The translations under genes and the position numbers were made by a program. Positions 38,769 to 47,743 of a stretch of DNA of 64,000 bases are shown here, piece by piece (the first letter of the stretch is position 1; each line of letters opens with the position of its first letter). The DNA comes from Planococcus citreus (lineage in GTDB: Bacteria > Bacillota > Bacilli > Bacillales_A > Planococcaceae), in NCBI RefSeq assembly GCF_003664125.1, contig NZ_RCCP01000001.1:620001-684000 (forward strand), written 5' to 3'. The notes beneath the pieces were generated by a model. It saw nothing but the letters and a program-made list of their open reading frames with translations, was not told where the DNA came from and did no database searches.

Positions 38769-38850
38769 ACTTAGAGATGGAGCGGAAAGGGGCCGACGCC
38801 TGAGGGATCATGCGGGCCCCAAGCGTGCCCCTTGGAGAGCAATCTCCAGC
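38769..38850 (+). repeat. Short GC-rich intergenic repeat remnant
   Basis: Begins CTTAGAGATGGAGCGGAAAG, the same start as the repeats near 33.8 kb (reverse) and 55.4 kb, and includes GGGGCC/GGCCCC and GGAGA/TCTCC pairings. It is much shorter than the 46.4-kb copy, so probably a remnant. Confidence 0.45.
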
Positions 38851-38932
38851 ACGAGCATTTACTCAATCTCATCTCGATTTTATTTCTGGATGAATTCAAT
38901 TTCTACTCTACACTTAGCCATGCAGCACAAAA

Positions 38933-38961
38933 GAAAAAACCGCAGCAGCCGCTGCGGTTTA
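38933..38961 (-). terminator. Terminator of ATP-grasp gene 1
   Basis: AAACCGCAGC pairs with GCTGCGGTTT on the minus strand with a T run; it overlaps the stop codon region. Confidence 0.8.
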
Positions 38962-40212
38962 GCTCACTTTTTCTCCTGCCAGATAGCGGGCGAGCACCAT
39001 GTCTTCACCGTTTTCCGAGACGACTTCCAGCGTCCGGTTGATGTCGCGGATCGTCCCGTTCAACTCTTCAATCGTCTGGCACACGATATTGAAACGGCCC
39101 AGCATCTGTGAATAGGAGCCGGTCACTGTAATCTCATCGCCCACTTCTCGTGTCGGCACCCAGGAAATCACGGATGGCAAATCCAGGATTTCTTCCAAGC
39201 CCTTGATTTCACGGATGGTTCCCGGCCCTAGAAGCACCGATAGATTGCAGGACGGATAGCGCATGAACCCATCATCGAAATTGCTTAAATCATATTTTGA
39301 GATGTCTTCGCCGACCGCAAAATCAATCATCATCTCCAGCAAGTTGACGTCCGTCTGGCGTTTGACGATCTGGTAATGCTGCTCCCCACTCAAGCGGTAG
39401 CCCATCTCGTAAATATAGAATTTTCCGCCCTCGTATAATGACTGGATCAGTACAAGGCCGTTCTTGAGCCCCATGCCTCTCAACATCTCCCGTATGTTGG
39501 CATCATGCTTTGAGACGAATTCAGCGAGATGGCTTGAAGGATAAATCGTTGCTATCGGCAATGGAGGGCTTTGGTGGCCTTGATTGTGGACAAAACGGTC
39601 CGTGACGGCGGATAGAATGACCTCTCCGTTTTGCAAAGTGTAATACATCTCGACGCCGTGGTTCGTATCGATAAAGCGTTCGACGAGCACGCGGCCGTGA
39701 CGCGAAAAGCGCCTTGCTTTTTCTACTGCATCATATAGTTCCACTTCATTTTGGCAGACCGTAATGCCTTTGCTGGCGTAGCTGTCGACCGGTTTGACGA
39801 TGACCGGATAACGCACCGGAACCCCATCGTCTTTTTCGTATTGTTCGATGACCGGCACATCGAATCTTCGGCAAAACTCCTTGAACCGATCTTTATTGGA
39901 ACTGATCTCTAGATGTTCTTTTGTAGCATAAAACGGCAATCCAAGCCGCTCAGTCAACAATTGGGCATTCCACGTGTTGATATCGTCGAAAGCCGTCAGC
40001 ACGCCATCGATTTGTTCTTGACGCGCCATGGCTTCCAAGGCGTCTATGTCTGCGGTGCTGATATGGTAAGCTTTGTCGGCGTTTTTCTTTGCCGGCGATT
40101 CCTCGTTGTTGTCCGTAACGATTGTGTAAAGTCCCATGTTCTTAGCAGTTTCGACCACATCGATCATATGCGTAATGCCGCCGAGAATAAGCAGCTTTTT
40201 CTGTCTTTCCAC
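38959..40212 (-). CDS. ATP-grasp ligase, paralogue 1
   Basis: A 417-residue ATP-grasp enzyme. An N-terminal Rossmann-like preATP domain (KKLLILGGITHMIDVVETAKNMG, VTAFDDINTW) is followed by the grasp domain with VIVKPVDSYASKGITVC (nucleotide-binding Lys and Gly-rich loop) and a metal-binding end YEMGYRLSGEQHY. Such enzymes join a carboxylate to an amine through an acylphosphate. It is paralogous over its full length to the second ATP-grasp gene 1.3 kb away, with a FemAB-like gene between them. A GTG eight bases after AAGGGGG is the likely start and aligns with the start of its paralogue. Confidence 0.85.
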   Translation of the reverse strand: MERQKKLLILGGITHMIDVVETAKNMGLYTIVTDNNEESPAKKNADKAYHISTADIDALEAMARQEQIDGVLTAFDDINTWNAQLLTERLGLPFYATKEHLEISSNKDRFKEFCRRFDVPVIEQYEKDDGVPVRYPVIVKPVDSYASKGITVCQNEVELYDAVEKARRFSRHGRVLVERFIDTNHGVEMYYTLQNGEVILSAVTDRFVHNQGHQSPPLPIATIYPSSHLAEFVSKHDANIREMLRGMGLKNGLVLIQSLYEGGKFYIYEMGYRLSGEQHYQIVKRQTDVNLLEMMIDFAVGEDISKYDLSNFDDGFMRYPSCNLSVLLGPGTIREIKGLEEILDLPSVISWVPTREVGDEITVTGSYSQMLGRFNIVCQTIEELNGTIRDINRTLEVVSENGEDMVLARYLAGEKVS

Positions 40213-40379
40213 AGGAAACACCCCCTTCAGTCTATTCAGGTAATATTGACTAGGAATTTCTCGGATTATACAAAATCCATCGACTTTCTTGTTTGTTTGT
40301 AGAACAAATTTACCAACCGGGGTATTGTTTTGTCAATCTGGAATTCTGAAAAAAATAATATTTCTTCCTATTTAAAAAG

Positions 40380-40412
40380 CTTTACCTCTTTTTAACCCGA
40401 AAACCCTATTGT
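40380..40412 (+). promoter_or_regulatory. Direct-repeat promoter of the solo FemAB gene
   Basis: Plus strand: CTTTACC, TCTT, TTTAACC, nine bases, TATTGT. The first heptamer has two changes; the second is exact and all spacings equal those of the other three promoters. Predicted transcription start is about 37 nt before the ATG. Confidence 0.62.
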
Positions 40413-40455
40413 GAAAGCAGATAGCATACCATTTATTCTAAGGAGGCAGAGAGCC

Positions 40456-41445
40456 ATGGCAATACCTACTAAGCAAGCGGTTCCGGACATTTTCTTTACG
40501 CCTGAATGGAACGCAGCATACGCCGCACACGAGGGAGGGGAATTCCAGCAGTTCGAATGGAAAAGTGAGCTCGGGCACATTATCTATCCTTTCATCAAAC
40601 GGCCGGTGCCGCTGTTAGAAGGCTGGTTCGATACGATTACCGCGTTCGGCCAAAGCGGCCCTGTTGTCATAAGTGGCGAAGAAAGCCAACGCCGCGCATT
40701 GGTCGACGAGTTCGATGCGGCATTCCAGGATTACTGCGAACAGCAGCACATCATTTCCGAATACATCCGCTTCAGTTCCTGGATCAAGAATGCGGAAGAC
40801 TTCTTCCCGCTTTATGGCCTTGATATGCGCGGCATCGTCATGTATATCGATTTGACTGTCGATGATCCCTTCCGCTTTGAATTTTCTTCCGCCGCCCGCC
40901 AGCAAGTTCGCCGTGCGTTGAAAAACGGCGTAACAGTGGAATATGATTTCACCGGGGACACATTGGATGATTTTTGCCGGCTATACGATCTCACAGCGGA
41001 CCGCAATGATTTTCCGGATCATTATTTATTCAACCCGGCCATGTTAAAGGAATCCTTTACGTATCTGGAAGGCAAGCAATTTTTACTCAATGCGAAATAC
41101 GACGGCAAGACCGTCTCCTCCGCATTGATCGTCCACCACGGCGACTATATGCACTACCATTTGGTCGCTAACGACCCCGAGTATTTCCGCTGTGCCGGAA
41201 ATTCACTGATCATGGCGGAAGCGTGCCGCTACGGCAAAGAAAACGGCTTTTCCCAATTTCATCTAGGCGGTGCTTCAACAGAAGCCCTATACCGCTTTAA
41301 ACGGCGGTTCACCAAAACGGAACCGCTCGAGATCTTGACCGGCAAACGCATTCGCAATACCGATATGTACGGCAGGCTGACCGAGCTGAAACGCCTTCAA
41401 ACCGGCATCGAAAACACTGGCCATTTCCCTTTATACAGAGGATGA
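40456..41445 (+). CDS. FemAB-like aminoacyltransferase, distant paralogue 4
   Basis: A 329-residue FemAB/double-GNAT protein, more diverged than the tandem trio and the only one on the plus strand. Recognisable equivalents are DIFFTPEWNAAYAAHEGG, FDTITAFGQSGP, ISEYIRFSSW, FEFSSAARQQVRRALKNGV, YHLVANDPEYF and LGGASTEALYRFKRRFTKTEPLE. The conserved GGGRTN is LGGAST here, so acceptor or donor choice may differ. AAGGAGG stands nine bases before the ATG; the upstream GTG of the longer frame overlaps the -10 element and is rejected. Confidence 0.8.
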   Translation: MAIPTKQAVPDIFFTPEWNAAYAAHEGGEFQQFEWKSELGHIIYPFIKRPVPLLEGWFDTITAFGQSGPVVISGEESQRRALVDEFDAAFQDYCEQQHIISEYIRFSSWIKNAEDFFPLYGLDMRGIVMYIDLTVDDPFRFEFSSAARQQVRRALKNGVTVEYDFTGDTLDDFCRLYDLTADRNDFPDHYLFNPAMLKESFTYLEGKQFLLNAKYDGKTVSSALIVHHGDYMHYHLVANDPEYFRCAGNSLIMAEACRYGKENGFSQFHLGGASTEALYRFKRRFTKTEPLEILTGKRIRNTDMYGRLTELKRLQTGIENTGHFPLYRG

Positions 41446-41481
41446 AAAAGCGCTGGATCCTATATGGATCCGCGCTTTTTT
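41446..41481 (+). terminator. Terminator of the solo FemAB gene
   Basis: AAAAGCGC.GGATCC / GGATCC.GCGCTTTT stem followed by T run. Confidence 0.88.
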
Positions 41482-41501
41482 CATTTCACTTTCAAGGCAT
41501 C

Positions 41502-41533
41502 AAAAAACAGCGGGCATACGCTCACGCTGTTTC
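41502..41533 (-). terminator. Terminator of ATP-grasp gene 2
   Basis: AAACAGCG/CGCTGT pairing with six T on the minus strand, close to the stop codon. Confidence 0.75.
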
Positions 41534-41543
41534 ATTGATACTA

Positions 41544-42812
41544 TTACGAAGCGTTCACTTTTGCGGGTTGGAAACGTGCCATGATCATATCTTGGCCGTC
41601 TTCTGAGCGGATATCGAGCGTACGGTAAATCCGTTCAATCGTTTCGAGGAGTTCCTGTTGTGATTTTGCGACCACATTGAAACGGCCGAACATTTGCGAA
41701 TAAGAGCCTGTCCGCTCGATCGTTTCGCCTTCGGAACGGTTAATGACGCAGGAAATCACTTCTGGCATCGCTTTCACTGCCTCCAAGCCCCGAATTTCCG
41801 TAATCGTTCCCGGCCCGAGCAAAATCGGCAAATTAGCGGAAGGGTATGGCATCGGTGCATGGTCGAATTGTTCGATCGGATGGTTGGCCGTATCTTCGCC
41901 GACCGAGAAATCGAGCATCATCTCCAATAAATGGACGCCTGTCTGCTTGTGGATAATGTGATAGTGCTGCTCGCCGCTGAAACGGAAGCCCATTTCGTAT
42001 ACATAGATCCTGCCCCCATCGTACATTGTCTGGATGAACACCAAGCCATTCTCGATGCCCATATTGCTGATCATCTTGCGCACTGTTGGATCGACTTCCT
42101 TAATATACTGCTGCTGATGCTGGGAGGGAAATAGCATCGCCACAGGCAGTGGCGGATGTTCTTTTGATTGCTTATGGGTAAAGCGGTCCGTGACGGCAGT
42201 CAAGACGAGATGGCCATCCCGTGCGGTGTAAAATGCCTGAACACCGATATCTGAATCAACAAAGCGCTCGAGCATAATCTTGCCCGTTTTTGATTCCCCG
42301 ACTGCCTTTTCGACCCCCTTTGTAAGTTCGTCTTCTTCATAGCACACCGTGATCCCTTTGCTCGCGTAGCTATCGACCGGCTTGACGATGACCGGAAATT
42401 CCACCACAGGGAGCTCAGGGTCCTGGATTGGGTCACATTCATATTCTTCAATGACCGGCACGCCGAATGTCCGGCAACATTCCTTGAAACGGTCTTTATG
42501 CGAAGTGATTTCGAGCTGTGCGGGCGTGGCATAAAACGGCAAATGGAGCGTTTTACACAGCGCGACCGCATGCCATGTGTTGATGTCGTCAAAAGCCGTG
42601 AACACGCCATCAATCTGCTCTTCCCTGCCGATTTCAGCTAGCTTCTGAATATCCGCAGTACTGATGTCATACGATAGATCGGCAATTTTCTTCGCTGGCG
42701 AACCGACCATATTGTCGGTAACGATCGTGTAATAGCCCATGCGTTTGGCCGTCTCCACTACATTGACCATATGGAATGTGCCGCCAAGGATCAAAATTTT
42801 CTTTTTATCCAT
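41544..42812 (-). CDS. ATP-grasp ligase, paralogue 2
   Basis: A 422-residue ATP-grasp enzyme, closely similar to the one 1.3 kb downstream. Shared blocks are KKILILGGTFHMVNVVETAK, GVFTAFDDINTWHA, EITSHKDRFKECCRTFGVPV, VIVKPVDSYASKGITVC and YEMGFRFSGEQHYHI. Both have an extra 100-residue C-terminal region (PSANLPILLGPGTITEIRGLE, TGSYSQMFGRFNVV). Two copies around a FemAB gene suggest that ligation and transfer steps alternate, perhaps building a short peptide. GGAGGG precedes the ATG. Confidence 0.85.
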   Translation of the reverse strand: MDKKKILILGGTFHMVNVVETAKRMGYYTIVTDNMVGSPAKKIADLSYDISTADIQKLAEIGREEQIDGVFTAFDDINTWHAVALCKTLHLPFYATPAQLEITSHKDRFKECCRTFGVPVIEEYECDPIQDPELPVVEFPVIVKPVDSYASKGITVCYEEDELTKGVEKAVGESKTGKIMLERFVDSDIGVQAFYTARDGHLVLTAVTDRFTHKQSKEHPPLPVAMLFPSQHQQQYIKEVDPTVRKMISNMGIENGLVFIQTMYDGGRIYVYEMGFRFSGEQHYHIIHKQTGVHLLEMMLDFSVGEDTANHPIEQFDHAPMPYPSANLPILLGPGTITEIRGLEAVKAMPEVISCVINRSEGETIERTGSYSQMFGRFNVVAKSQQELLETIERIYRTLDIRSEDGQDMIMARFQPAKVNAS

Positions 42813-42898
42813 CTAAAACCCTCCACTTCGCAAAAATCGTGTGCATATAGTATAAGTGCTAATTCAAAATAACTAAATAATTCGATAAGCATAATACA

Positions 42899-42927
42899 AA
42901 AATACCAATTAAAAACAGAAACGTCAA
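42899..42927 (-). promoter_or_regulatory. Possible sigma-A promoter of ATP-grasp gene 2
   Basis: Minus strand TTGACG, 17 bases, TATTTT, about 85 bp before the start codon in an AT-rich gap. No TTTAACC repeat is present, so this gene seems not to share the direct-repeat promoter. Confidence 0.4.
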
Positions 42928-42960
42928 TAAAAATCTGAAAATTCAGGTATAAAATACTTT

Positions 42961-44484
42961 TTAACTTAAAGGTGTCGTATGTGAAATCATCCAGCTCTTG
43001 TCGGTTCTATTGTAATAAGCGGTGATTTTATAGCCGATCCCTGCCGGCGCGAGCACGCCTTCACTGCCTGGCCGGTTATTGACCTTGGCGTTATCGCAGA
43101 CAAGCCGCACTTCCTGTCCGCCGCTATGTTCGACAAAGATTTCCACTTCTTCGCTGAATTTATGGATTGGTGCTGGCGGCAGCTTCACGGTTTCCGCCTG
43201 GGATGCGCCGTTTTTCTTATTAACTGTCATGCGCGGCTCATCTTTCATATCGAGCGGCGAGCGGCCGCCTTCAGGCACATATTGATGCAGGCGCCCGTTA
43301 TAGAGGATGCTGGTCGTATCGTATTGGTACTCTTCATTATATAAAGAAGTGATCGAGGCAAGGCCATCCCCCATGCCGTCGCGCGGTTTCGCGAGGAGCG
43401 GCTCGATGATGCTGAGCCCTGCTGCATAATCGAGCAAGACATTCGCATAGCCATTGTTTTCGAAATAGCTATGGTTGATGCTGCCGGAATACGCTGGTGT
43501 CGTATTGATCGCGCCGCTGCCGATATGGATGCCCGAGATGCCATTCGAATCGAAATTGCCGCCTTGGATATGATGGCCATACAACCCGCGCACCATCAGC
43601 CCGGTTGCTGCATTGCCGACAAAATGGCAATCGTAAATCCCGTAGACATTATTATCGCTGCCGCGGTCCGTCTGCAAGCCGCAGCCAAGATGGATTTTAT
43701 ACGGCGTTCCCGGGGAAACCGTCTCTTTCAAAGGCGGCGATACGGTAATGCTGCGCGGGCCGACTTCATCGATGTGATAAACGGACCCTTCGCCGGATCC
43801 TACTTTGAAATACGCGCCGACATGGACGTCTCGCGCGGCTGGGTCGAGTTTCATGAATGAAATATTCGTCCCCCGCCCGGAAGCCCCGCTGCCCTCGATG
43901 ACCGAGCCATTTTGCGAAAACTGGCACAACCGGTCGAATACACATAGATTATTATTGCCTTCCCCTAAAATCTGCAAACCGTGGACCGAACCCCACATGA
44001 ACGCGGCGCCTGAGAACAATTTATCACGGATTTCGCTTGCGACCATACAGACCTTGACCAATTGCGTATAGCCGTTTTCAGGATCGGTCCCCATAAACTG
44101 GATGCCTTTGACCGAGCCGCTGCCACCGCGCATTCGCACCAAATAATCCATCGGCTCGGATGGTGCGATGCGCGTCGTCTCAGAACTATGCCCGATCCAC
44201 GAAACAGCTGCCCCCATGCCCCATTCCGGCACTTCGATGGGGCCGCTGATGCGATACAAGCCCGGCGGAAAAAACAGATTGCCGCCTTTACTCGTGCCGT
44301 ATGCGGCATCGATAGCTTTTTGCAGCGCTTTCCGGTCATCGGCTTTGCCGTCGCCGATCGCCCCGTATGATTTCACATTGAATAATTGGTCTGCCGTCTT
44401 TTTCGGACTCCACATTTCGCGGACAATATCCTCTTTATTGCGCGGAAGCAATTCCTTCTCCCTCGGTTTTTTCCAAAATGCCAT
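42961..44484 (-). CDS. Right-handed beta-helix protein (pectate-lyase superfamily fold)
   Basis: A 507-residue protein. FNVKSYGAIGDGKADDRKALQKAIDAA near residue 38 is the classic start of pectate-lyase-superfamily (PF12708-like) helices, and short parallel coils follow (NNVYGIYDCHFVGNAATGLMVRGLYGHHIQGGNFDSNGISGIHIG). Such proteins bind or cleave polysaccharides, often acid sugars. No signal peptide is visible, which is odd for a polysaccharide-active enzyme; it may act inside the cell or leave by another path. Its promoter has the direct repeats found before the polysaccharide and FemAB genes. Confidence 0.75.
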   Translation of the reverse strand: MAFWKKPREKELLPRNKEDIVREMWSPKKTADQLFNVKSYGAIGDGKADDRKALQKAIDAAYGTSKGGNLFFPPGLYRISGPIEVPEWGMGAAVSWIGHSSETTRIAPSEPMDYLVRMRGGSGSVKGIQFMGTDPENGYTQLVKVCMVASEIRDKLFSGAAFMWGSVHGLQILGEGNNNLCVFDRLCQFSQNGSVIEGSGASGRGTNISFMKLDPAARDVHVGAYFKVGSGEGSVYHIDEVGPRSITVSPPLKETVSPGTPYKIHLGCGLQTDRGSDNNVYGIYDCHFVGNAATGLMVRGLYGHHIQGGNFDSNGISGIHIGSGAINTTPAYSGSINHSYFENNGYANVLLDYAAGLSIIEPLLAKPRDGMGDGLASITSLYNEEYQYDTTSILYNGRLHQYVPEGGRSPLDMKDEPRMTVNKKNGASQAETVKLPPAPIHKFSEEVEIFVEHSGGQEVRLVCDNAKVNNRPGSEGVLAPAGIGYKITAYYNRTDKSWMISHTTPLS

Positions 44485-44523
44485 GATTGGGCCGCCCCTT
44501 TACTTACTGAATGTCGTACGACG

Positions 44524-44556
44524 ATTCTACCTGCTAAATGTTAAAAATCGGTTAAA
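44524..44556 (-). promoter_or_regulatory. Direct-repeat promoter of the beta-helix gene
   Basis: Minus strand: TTTAACC, GATT, TTTAACA, nine bases, TAGAAT. One change from the exact repeat and identical spacing. Predicted leader is about 33 nt, with AAAGGGGCGG as ribosome site. Confidence 0.7.
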
Positions 44557-44568
44557 TATTTTTAAATG

Positions 44569-44613
44569 AAAAAACAGCTCCCAAAAGCCGGGTTTTTTGC
44601 CGGCGGAAGCTGT
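44569..44613 (-). terminator. Terminator of the amidase operon
   Basis: ACAGCT..CC.CCGG pairs with CCGG..GG.AGCTGT around an A-rich loop on the minus strand, followed by T run. Confidence 0.75.
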
Positions 44614-44625
44614 CCATGAAGCATT

Positions 44626-46038
44626 CTATTTTCCGAGTGTCGGCGCATGGCCTTTCATCAATTCCATTCGTTCAATCAGTGCCGCTGCCCGCAGCACTTT
44701 CTCTTCTTCAAAAGCCGGACCCATAATCTGCAATCCCACTGGCAACCCATCTTTCACCCCTACCGGAATGCTGAGCGCCGGCAAGCCGGTCAAATTTCCC
44801 GGTCCTGTAAAGCGGATCACTTCATCCAGGAAACTCAATTCCTGGCCGTTGACATCCACCGTCTGCGAACCGATCGGCGGTGACAGGAACGGCAAGGTCG
44901 GGCTGATCAGCACATCGACGCTTTCAAACGCCGCGGCGAATTCCAGATCGAGTTTCCGCCGGATCTGCTGGGACTGGACGTAATCGACGCCGCTCATCAA
45001 TTCGCCGACTTCGAGTAAAAAGCGCACGTCTTCGCCGAATTTCTCCGGCGATTTCAATAAATTCGCATGATGCACAGCGCTCGCTTCTGTCGTGATCGTC
45101 ACGAGCTCCGCAAATTCCGCCTGCTTCAAGGATGGAATGCTAACGGGCTTGATGACCGCTCCCTCATCTTCCAGCTGTTTCAAAACGTGGCGCACTTGTT
45201 CGTCCACACGGCTATCGACGTTTTTGAAGAAATATTCCTCCTCAATGCCGATGACTAAATCTTTCGCATCGCTTTCCAATAGCCCTGAGAAATTCTTCGC
45301 CGGGCGGTCGATTGAAGTCGGGTCTTTCGGATCGTAACCACTTAATAATTCCAATAGCAACGCCGCATCGTACACCGTCTTTGTCATCGGCCCGATATGA
45401 TCGAGCGACCAGGCGAGCGGGAAGCAGCCGTATTTCGAAATGCGCCCATGGGTCGGCTTGAGCCCGATGATGCCACAGCTCGACGCCGGGATGCGGATCG
45501 ATCCGCCCGTATCCGTACCGAGCGACGCAATCGACATATGGGACGCCACCGCAGCACCCGAGCCTCCGCTTGAGCCGCCCGGAATCTTCGTCAGGTCCCA
45601 CGGGTTTTTGCACGGCCCGAAATGCGGATTGGTCGTCGTCGCACCCCACGCATATTCGTGCATATTGAGCTTGCCGGTGAATGTCACACCCGACATCTTC
45701 AATTTCGAGACGACCGTCGCATCGAAATCCGCCACGAACTCACTGTGGATACTCGATCCCATTGTCGCTTTCTCGTCCTTGAAATAAAGAATGTCCTTTA
45801 GCGCCATCGGAATTCCGTGAAGCGCGCCGCGGTAGTTGCCGCTTTGGATTTCCTGTTCAGCCTGGGCGGCGGCTTCCAGCGCTTGTTCTTTCTGAACGGT
45901 TATATACGCATTGATCTCCCCGTCATATAAATCGACGTTCGCCAATACCTGCTCCGTCAATTCAACAGGCGAAACCTGTTTCGATTGGATGAGCGGCGCC
46001 AGTTCCCCGATGGATTTCTGCGCGAGTTCATTGCTCAT
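44626..46038 (-). CDS. Amidase (amidase signature family, GatA-like)
   Basis: A 470-residue amidase-signature hydrolase. The Ser-cisSer-Lys triad is present: Lys in GIPMALKD, cis-Ser in GGSSGGSGAA and the nucleophile Ser in GTDTGGSIR. Gram-positive GatA has the same fold, but no gatB or gatC partner is nearby and a separate small ORF is coupled upstream, so a stand-alone amidase is more likely. It releases ammonia from an amide of unknown nature. Its ATG overlaps the stop of the small gene as ATGA. Confidence 0.85.
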   Translation of the reverse strand: MSNELAQKSIGELAPLIQSKQVSPVELTEQVLANVDLYDGEINAYITVQKEQALEAAAQAEQEIQSGNYRGALHGIPMALKDILYFKDEKATMGSSIHSEFVADFDATVVSKLKMSGVTFTGKLNMHEYAWGATTTNPHFGPCKNPWDLTKIPGGSSGGSGAAVASHMSIASLGTDTGGSIRIPASSCGIIGLKPTHGRISKYGCFPLAWSLDHIGPMTKTVYDAALLLELLSGYDPKDPTSIDRPAKNFSGLLESDAKDLVIGIEEEYFFKNVDSRVDEQVRHVLKQLEDEGAVIKPVSIPSLKQAEFAELVTITTEASAVHHANLLKSPEKFGEDVRFLLEVGELMSGVDYVQSQQIRRKLDLEFAAAFESVDVLISPTLPFLSPPIGSQTVDVNGQELSFLDEVIRFTGPGNLTGLPALSIPVGVKDGLPVGLQIMGPAFEEEKVLRAAALIERMELMKGHAPTLGK

Positions 46039-46214
46039 TTCTGCTCACCTCCCGGAATATGCGTCAAGGCCATATCCAGGTCTTTCAATTGTTCCTGGTT
46101 CACCGTCTTGCGCAACTCCTCGAATCCTGCCATCTGGCCGGTGAGCATTTCCTTGTGATGATCCGGGACGTTGATGCCTTTCCTCTCCAAAACTTCGTGA
46201 ATGTCGAACGCCAC
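46035..46214 (-). CDS. Small protein coupled to the amidase
   Basis: About 59 residues from a GTG that follows GGGGG by six bases (MAFDIHEVLERKGINVPDHHKEMLTG...). A longer frame beginning with TTG would add 26 residues but overlaps the likely promoter region and lacks a ribosome site. Small and acidic/helical, not recognised. The ATGA overlap with the amidase suggests they are made together. It might be a small partner subunit, in the way GatC serves GatA, but there is no sequence support for that. Confidence 0.5.
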   Translation of the reverse strand: MAFDIHEVLERKGINVPDHHKEMLTGQMAGFEELRKTVNQEQLKDLDMALTHIPGGEQK

Positions 46215-46351
46215 ATGAATCCCCCATTCCTGAATTTTTTCTGAGGTGTAGGTCCTGCTGATTACCGACAGTTTACCATTCTTCGTTGTCAATTAACAGA
46301 TTGTTCTGAAATCAAATAGTTTGCATTCGAATTTAAAAGCAGTGATTAGAA

Positions 46352-46504
46352 AAGCTTCCGCTTTTCGACTGCGTTGCAGGGGCACGCTTTCCGGAGAGCT
46401 CGCATTGAGCCGCTTCGTCGCTACGCTCCTGCAGGGTCTCAATTGTCTCGCTATTCCTCCCGGAGTCGGCCCCTTCCACTCCGTCTTTAGTTTTAGAGTG
46501 GAAG
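46352..46504 (-). repeat. GC-rich intergenic repeat, well-preserved copy
   Basis: On the minus strand it runs from CTAAAGACGGAGTGGAAGGG through AATAGCGAGACAATTGAGAC to CGGAAAGCGTGCCCCTGCAA. This is the Bacillaceae-type pattern also seen, in a different subfamily, in the 211-bp repeats (AGCGAGAC..GAGACC..GCGGCT..CGGAAAGCG). A 9-bp inverted pair CTTCCACTC/GAGTGGAAG lies at its outer end. Confidence 0.6.
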
Positions 46505-46653
46505 ATAAATTTTTCAATCCACTCAATATAGAATATAAAAAGGCATCATACTTTGTATCTCCAGACATCGTGACCGAGATATTTGTAATTGCTAGTCCTA
46601 GTCCACCAACAAATTTTTCGATTCAAGCCTCTATATGCCAGGTGGTATGGGCC

Positions 46654-46920
46654 GGGAAGCGATTCCCCCACTAGACGGGAACTTCATATAGAAGCAGAAC
46701 TGTTTGAACAGTCTTCAACCAATGAAATCTCTCAGTCGCCCGGCGCCCAGGGTGAGCCGACGCAGTAAGACAGGCGTTCTTCCTGGCTTACTGCTAAAGG
46801 CCAACCCAAAGCACGGCGGCGGCTATTCCGATGATACTTTAATAGAATATCGGAACCCTTCCACTGTCAAACACTCACTATCTGTCCAAAATGGCTCGGG
46901 AAGCGATCCCACCGCTAGAC
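46654..46920 (+). repeat. Structured repeat, copy C (91-nt core at 46734-46824)
   Basis: One unit of 244 bp plus the beginning of a second (both start GGGAAGCGAT). Core P2 is GGGT/ACCC instead of GGGC/GCCC, P3 is GCAGTAAG/CTTACTGC and P4 is CAGG/CCTG, all exact compensating changes relative to copies A and B. P1 is AGTCG/CGGCT with one U-G. The core is preceded by AATGAAATCTCTC, as in D and E. It lies between the amidase and SDR operons, antisense to both. Confidence 0.75.
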
Positions 46921-46926
46921 GGCAAC

Positions 46927-46960
46927 AAAAAAGAAGACACAGCCAAGGCCGCATCTTCTA
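46927..46960 (-). terminator. Terminator of the SDR gene
   Basis: AGAAGA.GCGGCC pairs with GGCTGTGTCTTCT (imperfect) on the minus strand, followed by T run. Confidence 0.65.
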
Positions 46961-46971
46961 TCAACTACTAT

Positions 46972-47721
46972 TTATTTCGCCGTCACGCCGCCGTCTACCG
47001 GAAGCTCGATGCCCGTGATATGGCTCGCTTCATCTGATGCGAGGAACAACATCGCATTGGCGACTTCAACTGCATTGCCGAGTTCAGGAAGCGCAATTTG
47101 TGAGAGGAAATGCGGGCGGAATTTTTCACTTTCCATGTATTCCGCACTCATCGGCGTCACGATATATCCCGGATGCACCGAATTGACGCGGATGTTCTGT
47201 TTGCCGTAATCGACAGCGGCAGCTTTTGTAATCGATCGGACAGCCCCTTTCGATGCCGTATAAACGCCCGCTCCCGACATACCGGTCAACGCTGCGATCG
47301 ACGACACATTGACAATCGATCCACCGCCGTTTTCAATCATATGCGGAATCGCCAGCTGCATGCCGTACATAACGCTGTTCGTATTGATTGCAAAGCCCTT
47401 CGCAAAATCTTCTTCGGTTTGGTCCAGGAAATCTTTAGCCACGGAAATGCCTGCGTTATTGACGAGAACATCGATCTTGCCGAAAGTTTCAACGGTCTGG
47501 CTGATGACTGACTGCCAATCCGATTTGTCCGCCACATTCTGCTTCATCGCCACCGCTTCAAAACCTGCGGACCTTACTTCTTGCGCAACCTTTTCCGCCG
47601 CTTCCAAATTGATATCGGTTGCAACGACTTTCGCGCCTTCTTTTGCAAATAAGCGCACAGCAGCTTCTCCCATGCCAGAGCCGCCGCCCGTGATGATGGC
47701 TACTTTGTTTTCCAATCTCAT
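46972..47721 (-). CDS. SDR-family oxidoreductase
   Basis: A 249-residue classical short-chain dehydrogenase. Cofactor loop TGGGSGMGEA, NNAG at the fourth strand, catalytic Ser in VSSIAAL and YTASK with the Tyr/Lys pair, then HPGYIVTPM. ATDIN after the second strand suggests NAD preference. Substrate unknown. It is divergent from a TetR-type gene, with a 19-bp palindrome next to its promoter. ATG chosen after GAGGTG. Confidence 0.88.
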   Translation of the reverse strand: MRLENKVAIITGGGSGMGEAAVRLFAKEGAKVVATDINLEAAEKVAQEVRSAGFEAVAMKQNVADKSDWQSVISQTVETFGKIDVLVNNAGISVAKDFLDQTEEDFAKGFAINTNSVMYGMQLAIPHMIENGGGSIVNVSSIAALTGMSGAGVYTASKGAVRSITKAAAVDYGKQNIRVNSVHPGYIVTPMSAEYMESEKFRPHFLSQIALPELGNAVEVANAMLFLASDEASHITGIELPVDGGVTAK

Positions 47722-47743
47722 TATGCTCACCTCGAATTAAATT

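Noticed and set aside
44626-46214. gatCA pair
   Set aside because: The amidase is GatA-like, but there is no GatB and the small upstream protein shows no GatC pattern.
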